This document shows positions 23,638 to 33,912 of a stretch of DNA of 64,000 nucleotides, one piece after another; the first letter of the stretch is position 1, and the number at the start of each line of letters is the position of its first letter. Made by a program: the position numbers and the translations under genes. Under the pieces are notes generated by a model. That model ran no database searches. It was not told the DNA's origin and worked only from the letters and a program-made list of their open reading frames with translations. The DNA is from Symsagittifera roscoffensis. Its lineage: Eukaryota > Xenacoelomorpha > Acoela > Convolutidae. Location: NCBI RefSeq assembly GCF_963678635.1, contig NC_087066.1:19377996-19441995 (forward strand), written 5' to 3'.

Positions 23638-26600
23638 GTGAGAGATGAACAGGGGAGGATGGTCAGAAGAAATATGACATCGGCGGAAGAGGACCTCATG
23701 GCGTTCGCTTCGCAGACGAAGCCACACACCAACTCATGGTTGTGCTTGTCGCCGAGAGTGTGTACTTTGGGAGAGGTCGCGTTCGAGCATGCACCGGCAG
23801 TAATCAAAGAGATACACGCTTATCTGAAAAACTTGTTTTACGAGAGGGAGTTAGCCGGGGGCATGATGTTACAATTAATGCAAGACGTGAACACGATGTC
23901 GTTGGATAAGTTCCAAGCTGATGTTTTAGCCACGAAGGCAGAACATGAGCGATCAGAAGCTATCTTTGGTGGAATGGGAATGAGGTGGACGCCATCCTTC
24001 CTGTCAACGTGTTACCCGAGGGCCTCCCGGAGTTTGATCGCGAGCTTTAACAAGGACATCCGGCAACTGTCGATCGGTCTGGTGTTAGCACTGTACGTGA
24101 CATTTGGTCACGAGAATTTTGTGAAGGGACCTGCGAATCTCTTCACCCAAGCGTTAGCGGACCTGAGATTGGATGGAATCCTTACCCTGATCACCATGAC
24201 ATATGGTCGGTCGGTTGGGCGATTTGCTCGTGCTATTACGCTACCCCCGAACAACTTCAGAGAGCGAGTCGTGAATTCAACGCGCAGTTGGAAACCGCCT
24301 CGTTCAAGAAGATGACGGATTGGAGAATCCTCTTGCTCCAATACCTCCTACAACAGAAAAGGAGTATCACAGGAGAAGATAAGGTGGCAACGGCAGCGGG
24401 TGAATGCAAACAGTATTGTGGCGTGCCCTTGTTGACAGATCTGGCTGTAATGATGCGGATCGATCCGCTGGCTCTAGTCCATGGACTGAGGGAGTTCGTC
24501 ACGGTGGTGTACAGACCCGTGATGTCATTTGTGATCCCGGACGTGCAAGTGAAGGCATGCAGAAACTCGGTGTTGTATGTCAACTTAGCCTCGGTTGTGG
24601 GTTGTTCCATGCTGAATTGGGTGGAACAGAAGGAGCTGAGAGGGTTGGCCAGCGACTACAGGTAATTCACAAGAATAGCGGAGCCGGGTTGGATGTTGAT
24701 GGACTTCAACAACAACTTCAAGTGCCGAAGCACGTCCAGTTTCCCATGTCCAGTTTAATCCGAAGCTTTAGAATCTGCGACCAGTGGTGAAGGATTCAGG
24801 AGAGGCGATACGGGTCCCACTTTGGCCGGAGGCATGTGCACACGTCAAAGCGAATCAGTAAGCGTGGCTTTCCGGGTCCAGGCCGCTGCCGGACCAATGC
24901 CCCAGATATCCACCGATAAGGAGGACGTTGTTGGGATTCACATCTCCTGCCATTGCCCCTCGCATAGGAGCGGCTCGTGATGCGGAAGAGAGAATGCTGA
25001 AATGGAGTGAAGGGATGGAGCCGCGCTTCATCAGTTGGAACGTTGCGGCCATGCACACGTTCGATTTTACGTTTCCTTATGCTTGAAGCCGGAAGAAGAT
25101 CAAGGCACCACCTTCCAGGAGACCAGAGGTTACCGCTGACGTGTGGAATGATGTGTATGCACCCGCAGATGATTTGTCACGACTGAAGTGGTCAGGAGAA
25201 ATGAAAGTGGTAATATTTGAAGTGGTACAGGAGTGCAGAGGAGGCACGTACACAACCATCGACGATCTGGCGCCATGTGGCGATGAGTAGGTAGAACTCC
25301 TGGTGAATGACGAGTTGTTCTATCACGCAAGGGATCTGACCGTACCGGCGCGGCCAGACTCGGGCATAGACACGCGACAAGGCCCTCCGGGACCTGTACC
25401 AAAACCAGACACGAATGATTATGACCTGATGGATACTAGCCATGCAGGAGTATCTGAAAGAGCTGACGGAGAACTCTAACTTGAGACGGAAAGAATACGG
25501 CACGGTGATGTCCTCGGAGGCAAACGAAATCGGGCTGGAAAAACTTCTAGAGATCTCTTGGAGGGCGGCCCTCCAGAGATACTTCGACGAGACGAGACGA
25601 TGCATGCACCTGCGACGGTGGCAGCATACCTGGCCTACCCGTGTGCAAGAACTGACTTGCAGGTACGAGTGGCCTGGTGCTTGATGGGAATCAGGAAACG
25701 GAATATGAGGCCAACAAGGACTCGAAATCGAGGGAACAGGAACAAGAATTGATGGAAGCCTAGCGAGTATTTATTTCTAGAGACGATTCGGCGATAGCCT
25801 GGGCTAAGCGTAAAAATGCCCTTTGCTTCGTGAGGTTCGTGGTGGATCGTTCCTGTGTTGGGAGAATGCATAAAGACCATTCGGCAAGGGGGAGTTGATT
25901 GTGAACGAAACTTTCTGAGGGCACTCCTGAAGCTATATAAGGACATGCCGCAGCCCATACCAAGTAAGGAGTCAAACGAAATGGAAAGCTATCGCAGGTT
26001 GGAAGAAGTGAGGAAATAATCCAATAAGGAGCTGAAAGTGATCCGAGAGTCGATTGAAGCAGTCATGGGACAAAAGAAATTCGCAACTCTGGGGAAGTTG
26101 AATTCATTCCAGTATGTTACAGGTATACCAGGTTTGGCGTACAATCCCTTCGTGGACGAGGAAGCCAGGGAAGCATACTTTGGTTATGAGCAAGTTGTGG
26201 TACTTGATTTCTGGGTTGAGCGGATCAAGGAAGCTGGCATGTTGATGGTGGAACAACCCAAGCTGGGAATCATCTTGGAGGAACGAGTGGTCAAACCCTC
26301 GGTTCCCGAGCTAAAGGGGCAAGTGAGCTTCGATTGCGGTTCTCGGGACAGTCCTTTGAAGACCAGCCTAGTAACCCTGTGTGAGCTCATGAAGCCTTCC
26401 TGGTGTCCACATCCAAACGTTGGTTTAATCTGGGATATGACGGCATATGTCACGTTAGATTTGGATGATGGCGTAAGTCTACACGATCTGGCCATGATAC
26501 ACCATCTGCTGGCCCTGAGAATAACGAAAAAGAAGAGCAACTCATACACGGAACCATCCGAGGGAAATCCATCGAGTGATTGGTTGAGACAGGGCACCTG

Positions 26601-26994
26601 TCTAGCCCACAGTAGTGGAATGGACGGACATGTGTGCAACTCGAGACATTGCCTAAATACGCTGAGTGAGCAGCATCGCCAGCTGGCTCAACTGGATGGG
26701 AGGTTGAGCATGTCGGACAAGAATGGAATGGAGTTGATTGCGGACTGTCATGGAGTAACGGAAGTGAACTTGATCACTGCTTTAGGATTTTGCTATAGAA
26801 TCACAGGAACGTCTGGAGCGTGCCCATGGGCTAGTGACGTCCCTTAGTGTGTAGGTGTTCCCTGGAGCGCTACAGACAGAGCAAAAGATTGGAGGCTGGC
26901 GAGAGGCTCTGGAAAACGAAACGAGTTTGAAGGACAGTGAAGCCTATCATAAACCTACTGGCTCGAAATAAATGGTGGGTTCGAGCTCTGCACC
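23638..26994 (+). pseudogene. Copy B ORF X2, 5' part, up to the copy C insertion
   Basis: Many short frames align with the A and C X2 protein. Examples are APAVIKEIHAYL (A: APPLVKQIWDFL) at 23,790, LVLALYVTFGH (C: LLLALYLVYPR) at 24,080, PLLTDLAVMMRIDP (C: PLLTDLCLAMRSDP) at 24,426, YVTGIPGLAYNPF (C: YVSGVMGIAYNPF) at 26,113, PSWCPHPN at 26,397, and HVCNSRHC in the Cys cluster at 26,630. Identity to C is low (perhaps 35-45% by eye). There are many stops and shifts. The reading breaks off at the ATAT target site and resumes at 49,551. Confidence 0.75.
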
Positions 26995-26998
26995 ATAT
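26995..26998. repeat. Left target-site duplication of copy C (ATAT)
   Basis: ATAT here and at 49,551-49,554 flank copy C. The last T may belong to the LTR (TG...CA ends), giving a 3-bp ATA duplication; with 4 bp the LTR would start at G. Joining the flanks with one copy restores the reading frame of X2 of copy B, which confirms the junctions. Confidence 0.75.
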
Positions 26999-27914
26999 GT
27001 AACATTCGTCTACTGCAGTCACACATGAGGCTTAAGAAAAATAGGCCCTATAACCACTGGCTCAAGGGTCAGGGACACCATCTCTTGTGTTTTTCTACCT
27101 CAAGAACGGTCGGAGCCAGTTCGGTTCGCTTGTGACATGAGACTACGACCCGTTACAGCTTAAAGGCTACTACTAAAATATCCCCCCACTCTAGAATTAG
27201 AAACGTCCCCATACTTAGGTCTCTAGATACCCAAAATACATGAACGCCGTTAAAAACCGGGTTGGAACAATCCGTTAAGTTACTTTTTATTAGACAGTGG
27301 AACTTTGATCCATTTCAGATGGATCAACCTAAAACTCGCCTTACCTCAACATAACAATCATAAAACACACTCTAGGAATTTAAATTTGTACTCACATAGT
27401 AGCACGCTCAAGAAGTGGGAAATAATCCAGTCGGTAATTAACTCAAGAATTAAATAACGCAACTAAATGAGTCTAATGTTTTATAGTTTTAACAATGAGA
27501 ACGAGTTTATACTCTAGACAATAGTTTTCTTGTGAACCATTAGGACACTCAAGTTGTCCACCTTTCCACCGAAGGTTCACTCTAGTCCAGTTCCGAATAA
27601 CACTCCAGTCGCTATAATCCAATTCGTGGGAATGCTCTCGTCTCTGTCACAGATGGGACAGCTCTACTCTCGATTATGATAGTGATGGAAATTGCGAATA
27701 GCAATTTCCTACTGCTTTTTCTTACAACTTTCCCGCGTGTGTGTGTCAATCGTTCTGAAATTGTTCTAACTTCTTTTTCTGATTTTCAGTTCTCGCGAGA
27801 AAATCGTGCATGACAGGTTCCATTCGAAATTTTGAAAAATTAAATTTCACTCCAAAATCAAGTGTTTTTTTGCTTCTCTCAAGGTCAAACTTCCAAATAT
27901 GACCGACTGGCACA
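26999..27914 (-). repeat. 3' LTR of copy C
   Basis: In sense it begins TGTGCCAGTCGG and ends CGAATGTTAC(A). It matches 48,633-49,550 over its full length except one T in the run near 27,870. CTCAAG (sense CTTGAG) occurs six times in this non-coding repeat. Confidence 0.95.
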
Positions 27915-28344
27915 TACTCCCCGGACTCGAGATCGATGTCCTCATCGCGCGCTGTCTTCTGCCAGTGAGTCCCAGAAAAACCGAGTTTTGCTCAAGATAC
28001 AGTGCCAGTGGTCATTTACAGAAGTTTGCAGCAGATTTAAGCTTATCAACACCCCAAAATTCACAGCCATTTAAAATTTTCACACTATTGCTAAACAGCA
28101 ACCAAAATCTGCATACACCTGCACCCTTGAATTTTTGCTTTTCAAGCCAATCATTTTAAAATCTCTTTTGTCCTATTCAATCAGGAAATTGTCATGCAGC
28201 ATTTCGATTTATATAATAAATATAGTATATTAGTAACAATATTTGCTTTGTTAAAATTTCTTTTTCGTGAATCCAAGTTTCACTCGGATCCACGCTCAAG
28301 CCCCCCTTCCCTCTCAAGACTCAAGATCCATCCGATTTGCCCAT
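27915..28344 (-). other. Copy C 3' untranslated part and putative polypurine tract
   Basis: In sense this is the stretch between the X2 stop and the 3' LTR. Directly before the LTR lies CCGGGGAGTA (27,915-27,924), a short purine run that could prime plus-strand synthesis, although it is weak for a polypurine tract. The rest is AT-rich with no ORF. Confidence 0.5.
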
Positions 28345-31300
28345 TCATCTCGTACTCTTCGCCTTGGAGGTACTGCATCCTGAAGTGCTGGATGCGGCAA
28401 ACTGTCTCAACAGTTCCTCTTCATCATCGGAACTAATCACAATCTCCTCCCAAGCCTTCAGCTGTTCATAGGATCGCATCCATTCTCTCTGCTCCTGCAA
28501 CCTCTTTGCTTGGTTGGGTAGTGCCTTCACCCTAGCTTCTCGGTTCAAGCAAAAGGAGTTGTGCAGGCTCAAGCTCACGTTCTTCGCCAGGTCTTCCTCT
28601 AGTATCGACTCCCTCGCTTTGGTATTGTCTCTAGACATCTTACCCACTCTTTTCCATCCTGTCGTGATCGCATTACGATGGGTTAGCAGGGGTCTCTTGA
28701 AAGCTTCCGGCCCAATCTCGGCCTGGAACTGTCGATACTCTTTTTGATGTTTTCTCATGTGATCTTTCGTTGTCATGTACAACCAAGACGTCAGTGTCGC
28801 CCGAAACCATGGAAAGTACCTCAAGCGACTCCATACGTGCCTGACTTCCGTCGGTATGGCAAATACTCTGCACGCAGTCTCAAACAACTCGAGTCTCCTG
28901 CTGTAGTCTATCGCGTATATTGACTCAGCCGTTGGCGTCGTCGCCTCCCGATACTTCGTTATATTCTCTTCTATCCATCTCAGAGCTAACATCGTACTCA
29001 CTACTAAGAGCGTCACCTTCTGCCGGTGATCCGGTAGTCCGATCGACCGAATCTCTTCCACATCCCACACCAGGCAAAGGTTCTTGTGATCTGGATACCA
29101 CACCGTTTGTGCCAAACAGTGGCATGGGCATTCCCCATGAGAGATCTCAATGCTCCTGAGATTACGCTCCCCTGAGGCTTCCAAGAGAGGCTCAAGCTCC
29201 ATCATTTTCTCGTGCATCGTGTCGTTGTCTTCCAGGTTCGGAGTACTTCCCACAGGTTTCCCGATCACGTTTTGTCTCTCGTGATCGCTTGTGTTTTCTC
29301 TTTCCAACTTCAGAAGATCTTCTCCCCAGATTTCGCTTAAGTCATCTCTCAATTCTTTTGGTACTGTCCCTTTGATTTTTCTCAACAACTTGTGCGAGTG
29401 ATGCGACATCCGAGCCAACCTCACGCACTTGGGCACTGAGAAGGCCTTGTCCACCAGTATTCTCTGGCTGGACACTTCCACCATCGCCATGTGTAGCGGG
29501 TAGTGACTTCCGCACAAGTTGGCCATCATTGACCCTATCAGCGATTTCGCGTTCAATGGCAAGCCATAAGCTTCGCTCATGGGAAATCCCATTTCCGCCT
29601 CAAGACCAACCTTCCAGCTCCGGATGTGTTTTTGAGTCCCCTGCAACACCCCGGGCCATGATTCTACGCTCAACGCCGTCACTAAATGATGTTCAGATTC
29701 CAGTCTCTCCAGTGCCTGCAGACCACACATTCTCGAGAAGAATCCGAGAGCTGTCGCTATATTCACCGTGGTTCTCGCGTAACATTCCGCTGTTATTTGC
29801 ACTTCACTTTTCTCCCTTTCTGTGATGTCTTCGAACCAAGTGACCAGGTCTTCTTTTTGAAACGACAGTATTCTGACGCATGACCGTCCATCGCAGATGT
29901 GCTCTCCGTTCCCACACGTCGAATCCAGACAGCTACCCGGCTCCAATTTCTTTGCTGAACCGGGGTCGCTCGTCCTTTCGCTTGGCTCTTGCATCTTGGG
30001 CGTGATTAGCTTATGTAGCACACTCAACTTCGCCAGATCTTCATCTTCCGTTGGTGCTAACCTCACTCGCTCGGTGGTTTCCTCGATTAGACTCGCATGG
30101 GGATGTGGACACCAGGAGGGTCTTAGTAGCTTCCATATCACTCCCAAGTTCGTAGTTAACAAGCCATTTCCACCGCCCACGTTCACTTCAACTCTCTTGT
30201 TTGAGCGCGGTATGCTTATCACCTCTGGTGTTTTCTCAAGAATCAGGCCCAGGCTCGGCCCCTCTTTCTCCACCGCGTCTATCTCCATTATTCTTTCTGT
30301 CCAAAACTTCAGTAGCTCCGCTACCTCATGGTTTCTGTGGGCTCCTCCAGCTTCCGAGGCTAAGAAGGGATTGTAGGCTATTCCCATCACTCCAGACACA
30401 TATTGGTATTCCCCCTTCTCACTGAGTCTCGAGTACTGTTCTGACGAGCCCAGGTTACGGTGAACATCATGTTCTTCCTCGAACTTCTTATTAGAGAACC
30501 TCCGTACCTCGTCCAGCTTTCGATGGTTCTCTAAGGATAGTCTGGAACCATCTTCTTTCTCTATTCCTGTACTCTGATATACGTTCAAGATGATCGTTGA
30601 GACTCTTTTCTCCATGGTTTTACTTCCACTTGCTCTCTGGTGGCATGCCAGGATGGTGCTATCAGACATCATTGACATTATCCATCTCAAGAAACATGTG
30701 GCATCTTTTCTTCTAGCCAGGCTCAAGCCTGAATTGTCCCTGGCCACGTGTTGCATCAGTGCCTGATACACCTCTAGCTTCTTGCTTCCCAACTTCAGCC
30801 TGTCATACGAGGTCAATGTCTCCAACTCTATTCCCACCAGACTCCAGGTGAACATTAATTGTCCCGCAGTTCTAACGAAGGGGTTCGCCATCAGTGGCGG
30901 TGCTGATGAGGATGTCCTCATCGCCTCTTCAAAATGATCCTTCAACAAACTCTGCCAGGACCTCTTCAGATGACTTGCCATCTCTATCTTATTAACCTCG
31001 GCTTTTTGCTGGGTGGCCCAATTGCGTCGCTTGCGAGCTATTCCACTGTTCAACTTCTTCAAGCAGTCCTCCATTTCCTTCAATGTTTCGAGGGCCACCC
31101 ACCACGTCCGGGAAGTGTTCCTCGTCTTGTTCCTCTCCAATGGGTCACTCGTCACTTGCTTGCCCATGTCCTGATGTGCCTTCGAGATCCATTCTTTGCC
31201 GATCTCCACTTCCCCTACCTGTCCGTTCGTTGAACCTCTCTTCACGTTTACCTTCTGAGGCCTGAAGTCTTCTTCTGACGTCGAACTGGCGGAAACCTCT

Positions 31301-33912
31301 ATTTCCTTTTCTACTTCAAGTGGTTTCCTGAGCTCCGAGCTGTTCTTGTATGCCGCCGTCTTGCATCGAGCCAAAACGATGGGCGCCGTCTCTCTCAAGT
31401 TTCCTTCCGAAACAGCATCCACTGAAGGACTACCCCATCCTTCCACTTCTCTCTTCCTCTTGCGAGTCTTCACATCTCTGCTCGAGGGTGTTGTGGCTAT
31501 CATCATTGATTCGACCTCTCCATCCACTCCTTCCAACTCTTGCCTCCCCCCTGCTCGAGCCTTAAGGATATTAGTACTTTTAATCATATTACTAGTCCCA
31601 ACCTTATCCCTTTTTATATCATCAACCATTTGATCCACAGTTTTTTGTTTCAGAGTAGAGCTGTCCTCACATTTCTCTTTTCTAGTCTTCGGTCGTGCGT
31701 TCCTCAGCTCCACTAGCTTGTTCAGCAGCTCTTTTCTTGCTTTCTCATCCAGGCCCGTTCCTATCAGGAGCGGTTCCCCGAATCTCACTACTGCGTCCCA
31801 CAGTTCCTTCTTGAACTTGTCCAGCGTCGTCTCGCTGCCCACTTCTCGATTGAATTCCTCCAGGAACTCCTGCCAAGCGTCATCCTCGAGAGATCCCAAG
31901 AATATGTCCCTGTTCCCTTCGAACGTGTTCTTCTCCCTTTCCTCCGAGCTCAAGAGTAACATCCCCATATTGAAGGTCTCACCTGCCAATGGCAACTCTA
32001 GGTTCTTCCGCGGGGACGGGTTCAGAGGTGGGGTGGCAGTATCTGCCCAATTCTCTTCGCTCAAGTCTTTCAACAGCTCTTGAGTGGTGAGTTCCTCCCC
32101 TGATGGCCCTGGTTCAGGCGTATTCCCCACCTCCATGTCTTCTCCAGCTTCACTGAGAGTTTCATCCATACTCTCTTCCTCTGATTCATTTCTTCTTCTC
32201 TCGAGAATTCTTTTGAATCGATCCTCAACGGGTCCACTCCTCTTGTCTCCAGGCGTGTCTACAGACAGTGGTGACGGTGTCGTAGGATCCAGCTTTTTAT
32301 ATTCCGTCAGGGCTACATGCAGTTGACCTGCTGCATCTAGTTCTGTTCCCTCCTGTGTCACTTCTACTGTTTCCAAGCCATAGGGTGCCTTGTATTTTCT
32401 CGTGGCAAATTTCATTTCGTCCACCAATGCGACGTGCCCCTCCATCACGATCATCCTGCCATCATCCCATATGGGTAGCATATTCTCAAGTCCTTCCTTC
32501 TCAAGAGTCCTCAAGACTTTCCGCACTTCATATCCAGGGGGCTGCGAACCTCTACTCTTTTTCGCTTGCGTCGTCCACGAATTTACCTTCATCTCGCTGG
32601 TGTGGAAGTAGACCGCCGCCGTGTAGCCGATGAACAGGGGATCCCAGCCATCCGTGAAATGCCTCTGCGTTTCCTCCGTCATCATCTTCGCCATTATGGA
32701 GGGAACCACCAAGGGACTATTCATTCCCAAGGTCATCCTCCTGACTGTCGGGAACTCAAGCATGGTGGCTGGTAGGATTGCTTTCTCCATTATGGCCTCC
32801 AGCTCCCTCTTGACTAGTGCAAAGCACTCCTTCCAGGCGGGGATTCTCAAGACTTCTCGTTCGTCGGCCGTCAATGCGTTTAGGTTCCAAAACTTTGGAT
32901 ACATTTCAATGGGGCCCTCTCGCTTGCCTCCCATTCTACATTGCATTTGTCCCCTGAAGTTGCACACCATCATCTCGGCATCTTTCACTTTTCCGAAGAG
33001 TACCGTGTTGCTCATACGCGCCCTGAGCACCTCCTGCTGACACCAATTCAGCGCTGTACCATCCAGTACGCTGATGAGACTCAAGTGCGTCACCGAGTGA
33101 CGATACGTTATCACCAGGGGATCTGGAAACGCGTACGTCACTGCTGGACCATAGATGCAGGTCACCACCTCCTCTAGACCCCGGATTATTCCCATTGGGT
33201 CCGACCTCATTGCCAGACACAGGTCCGTCAACAGAGGCATCCCTCTGTTCGCCTTCTCCCATTCTTCTCTCGAGGTTGGGTTCTCATCTTCACCCGTCAT
33301 GTATCGATTCTGCATCATGAGGTATTGCACCAGCAGTGTCTTCAACCCTGCGGCACACTTGTAGGAGCTGGTTTCAATGCTCGTGTGGACTCTCCCCATA
33401 GACAGAGGTTCTCCATATTCCATTAACCGATGAAACGACACCAATTCCCCATGGGTCAAGAGTACTAGTGCCAGATACCCATCAACTCGAAGTGTCTCCA
33501 CTCCTCGACTAAACATGTATGCTGGGCCCATGTTGAACAAGTATCTGGGGTAAACCAAATACAGGGCCAAGAGCAGGCTGATGGACATGCCCAGTATCTC
33601 CTGTACGAAGGCTCCGAAGATAGTCGCCGTGGTGCCGAACACTCCTGCCAAGAATTCTTTCTCCCAGCAAGGACTCAAGAACTTGAGAATCTCGTAATCT
33701 CTCCTAGTCTTCAATTCGCCGTTGGCGTGCTCTCTCCAAAATCCTCCAATCGTCACTTCATTGGCGGCCGAGACAAATCTAGCCACCGTCATGTCTCTCG
33801 TTTCAGCTAACTCCAGTTGCTTCTCTAGAAAACTCCAGATTTGTTTCACGAGGAGTGGTGCTTCCTCCCTCGTTTTATTCGTGACGTGGGGGCTGCCATC
33901 AGAATCCGCCAT
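28345..33912 (-). CDS. Copy C ORF X2, 1,855 codons, giant protein of unknown family
   Basis: One uninterrupted frame from ATG at 33,912 to the stop at 28,345. I recognise no family. Visible parts are a helical N-terminus with a hydrophobic patch at residues 90-130 (GAFVQEILGM then SLLLALYLVY), long charged Ser/Glu-rich middles, a Cys cluster near residues 1,324-1,342 (CX4CX7CX4C spacing) kept in copy A, a Cys/His-rich block (PCHCLAQ) near 1,590, and a C-terminal hydrophobic-acidic run IVISSDDEEE, which resembles a SUMO-interaction motif. No signal peptide is evident. The first 20 or so codons come from a deletion junction near 33,887, so the ATG is not the ancestral one: copy A has about 55 more residues before the shared text. 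It lies where env would sit, but has no envelope features. It aligns with decayed homologues in A and B, so it is an ancient part of the family. Confidence 0.85.
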   Translation of the reverse strand: MADSDGSPHVTNKTREEAPLLVKQIWSFLEKQLELAETRDMTVARFVSAANEVTIGGFWREHANGELKTRRDYEILKFLSPCWEKEFLAGVFGTTATIFGAFVQEILGMSISLLLALYLVYPRYLFNMGPAYMFSRGVETLRVDGYLALVLLTHGELVSFHRLMEYGEPLSMGRVHTSIETSSYKCAAGLKTLLVQYLMMQNRYMTGEDENPTSREEWEKANRGMPLLTDLCLAMRSDPMGIIRGLEEVVTCIYGPAVTYAFPDPLVITYRHSVTHLSLISVLDGTALNWCQQEVLRARMSNTVLFGKVKDAEMMVCNFRGQMQCRMGGKREGPIEMYPKFWNLNALTADEREVLRIPAWKECFALVKRELEAIMEKAILPATMLEFPTVRRMTLGMNSPLVVPSIMAKMMTEETQRHFTDGWDPLFIGYTAAVYFHTSEMKVNSWTTQAKKSRGSQPPGYEVRKVLRTLEKEGLENMLPIWDDGRMIVMEGHVALVDEMKFATRKYKAPYGLETVEVTQEGTELDAAGQLHVALTEYKKLDPTTPSPLSVDTPGDKRSGPVEDRFKRILERRRNESEEESMDETLSEAGEDMEVGNTPEPGPSGEELTTQELLKDLSEENWADTATPPLNPSPRKNLELPLAGETFNMGMLLLSSEEREKNTFEGNRDIFLGSLEDDAWQEFLEEFNREVGSETTLDKFKKELWDAVVRFGEPLLIGTGLDEKARKELLNKLVELRNARPKTRKEKCEDSSTLKQKTVDQMVDDIKRDKVGTSNMIKSTNILKARAGGRQELEGVDGEVESMMIATTPSSRDVKTRKRKREVEGWGSPSVDAVSEGNLRETAPIVLARCKTAAYKNSSELRKPLEVEKEIEVSASSTSEEDFRPQKVNVKRGSTNGQVGEVEIGKEWISKAHQDMGKQVTSDPLERNKTRNTSRTWWVALETLKEMEDCLKKLNSGIARKRRNWATQQKAEVNKIEMASHLKRSWQSLLKDHFEEAMRTSSSAPPLMANPFVRTAGQLMFTWSLVGIELETLTSYDRLKLGSKKLEVYQALMQHVARDNSGLSLARRKDATCFLRWIMSMMSDSTILACHQRASGSKTMEKRVSTIILNVYQSTGIEKEDGSRLSLENHRKLDEVRRFSNKKFEEEHDVHRNLGSSEQYSRLSEKGEYQYVSGVMGIAYNPFLASEAGGAHRNHEVAELLKFWTERIMEIDAVEKEGPSLGLILEKTPEVISIPRSNKRVEVNVGGGNGLLTTNLGVIWKLLRPSWCPHPHASLIEETTERVRLAPTEDEDLAKLSVLHKLITPKMQEPSERTSDPGSAKKLEPGSCLDSTCGNGEHICDGRSCVRILSFQKEDLVTWFEDITEREKSEVQITAECYARTTVNIATALGFFSRMCGLQALERLESEHHLVTALSVESWPGVLQGTQKHIRSWKVGLEAEMGFPMSEAYGLPLNAKSLIGSMMANLCGSHYPLHMAMVEVSSQRILVDKAFSVPKCVRLARMSHHSHKLLRKIKGTVPKELRDDLSEIWGEDLLKLERENTSDHERQNVIGKPVGSTPNLEDNDTMHEKMMELEPLLEASGERNLRSIEISHGECPCHCLAQTVWYPDHKNLCLVWDVEEIRSIGLPDHRQKVTLLVVSTMLALRWIEENITKYREATTPTAESIYAIDYSRRLELFETACRVFAIPTEVRHVWSRLRYFPWFRATLTSWLYMTTKDHMRKHQKEYRQFQAEIGPEAFKRPLLTHRNAITTGWKRVGKMSRDNTKARESILEEDLAKNVSLSLHNSFCLNREARVKALPNQAKRLQEQREWMRSYEQLKAWEEIVISSDDEEELLRQFAASSTSGCSTSKAKSTR

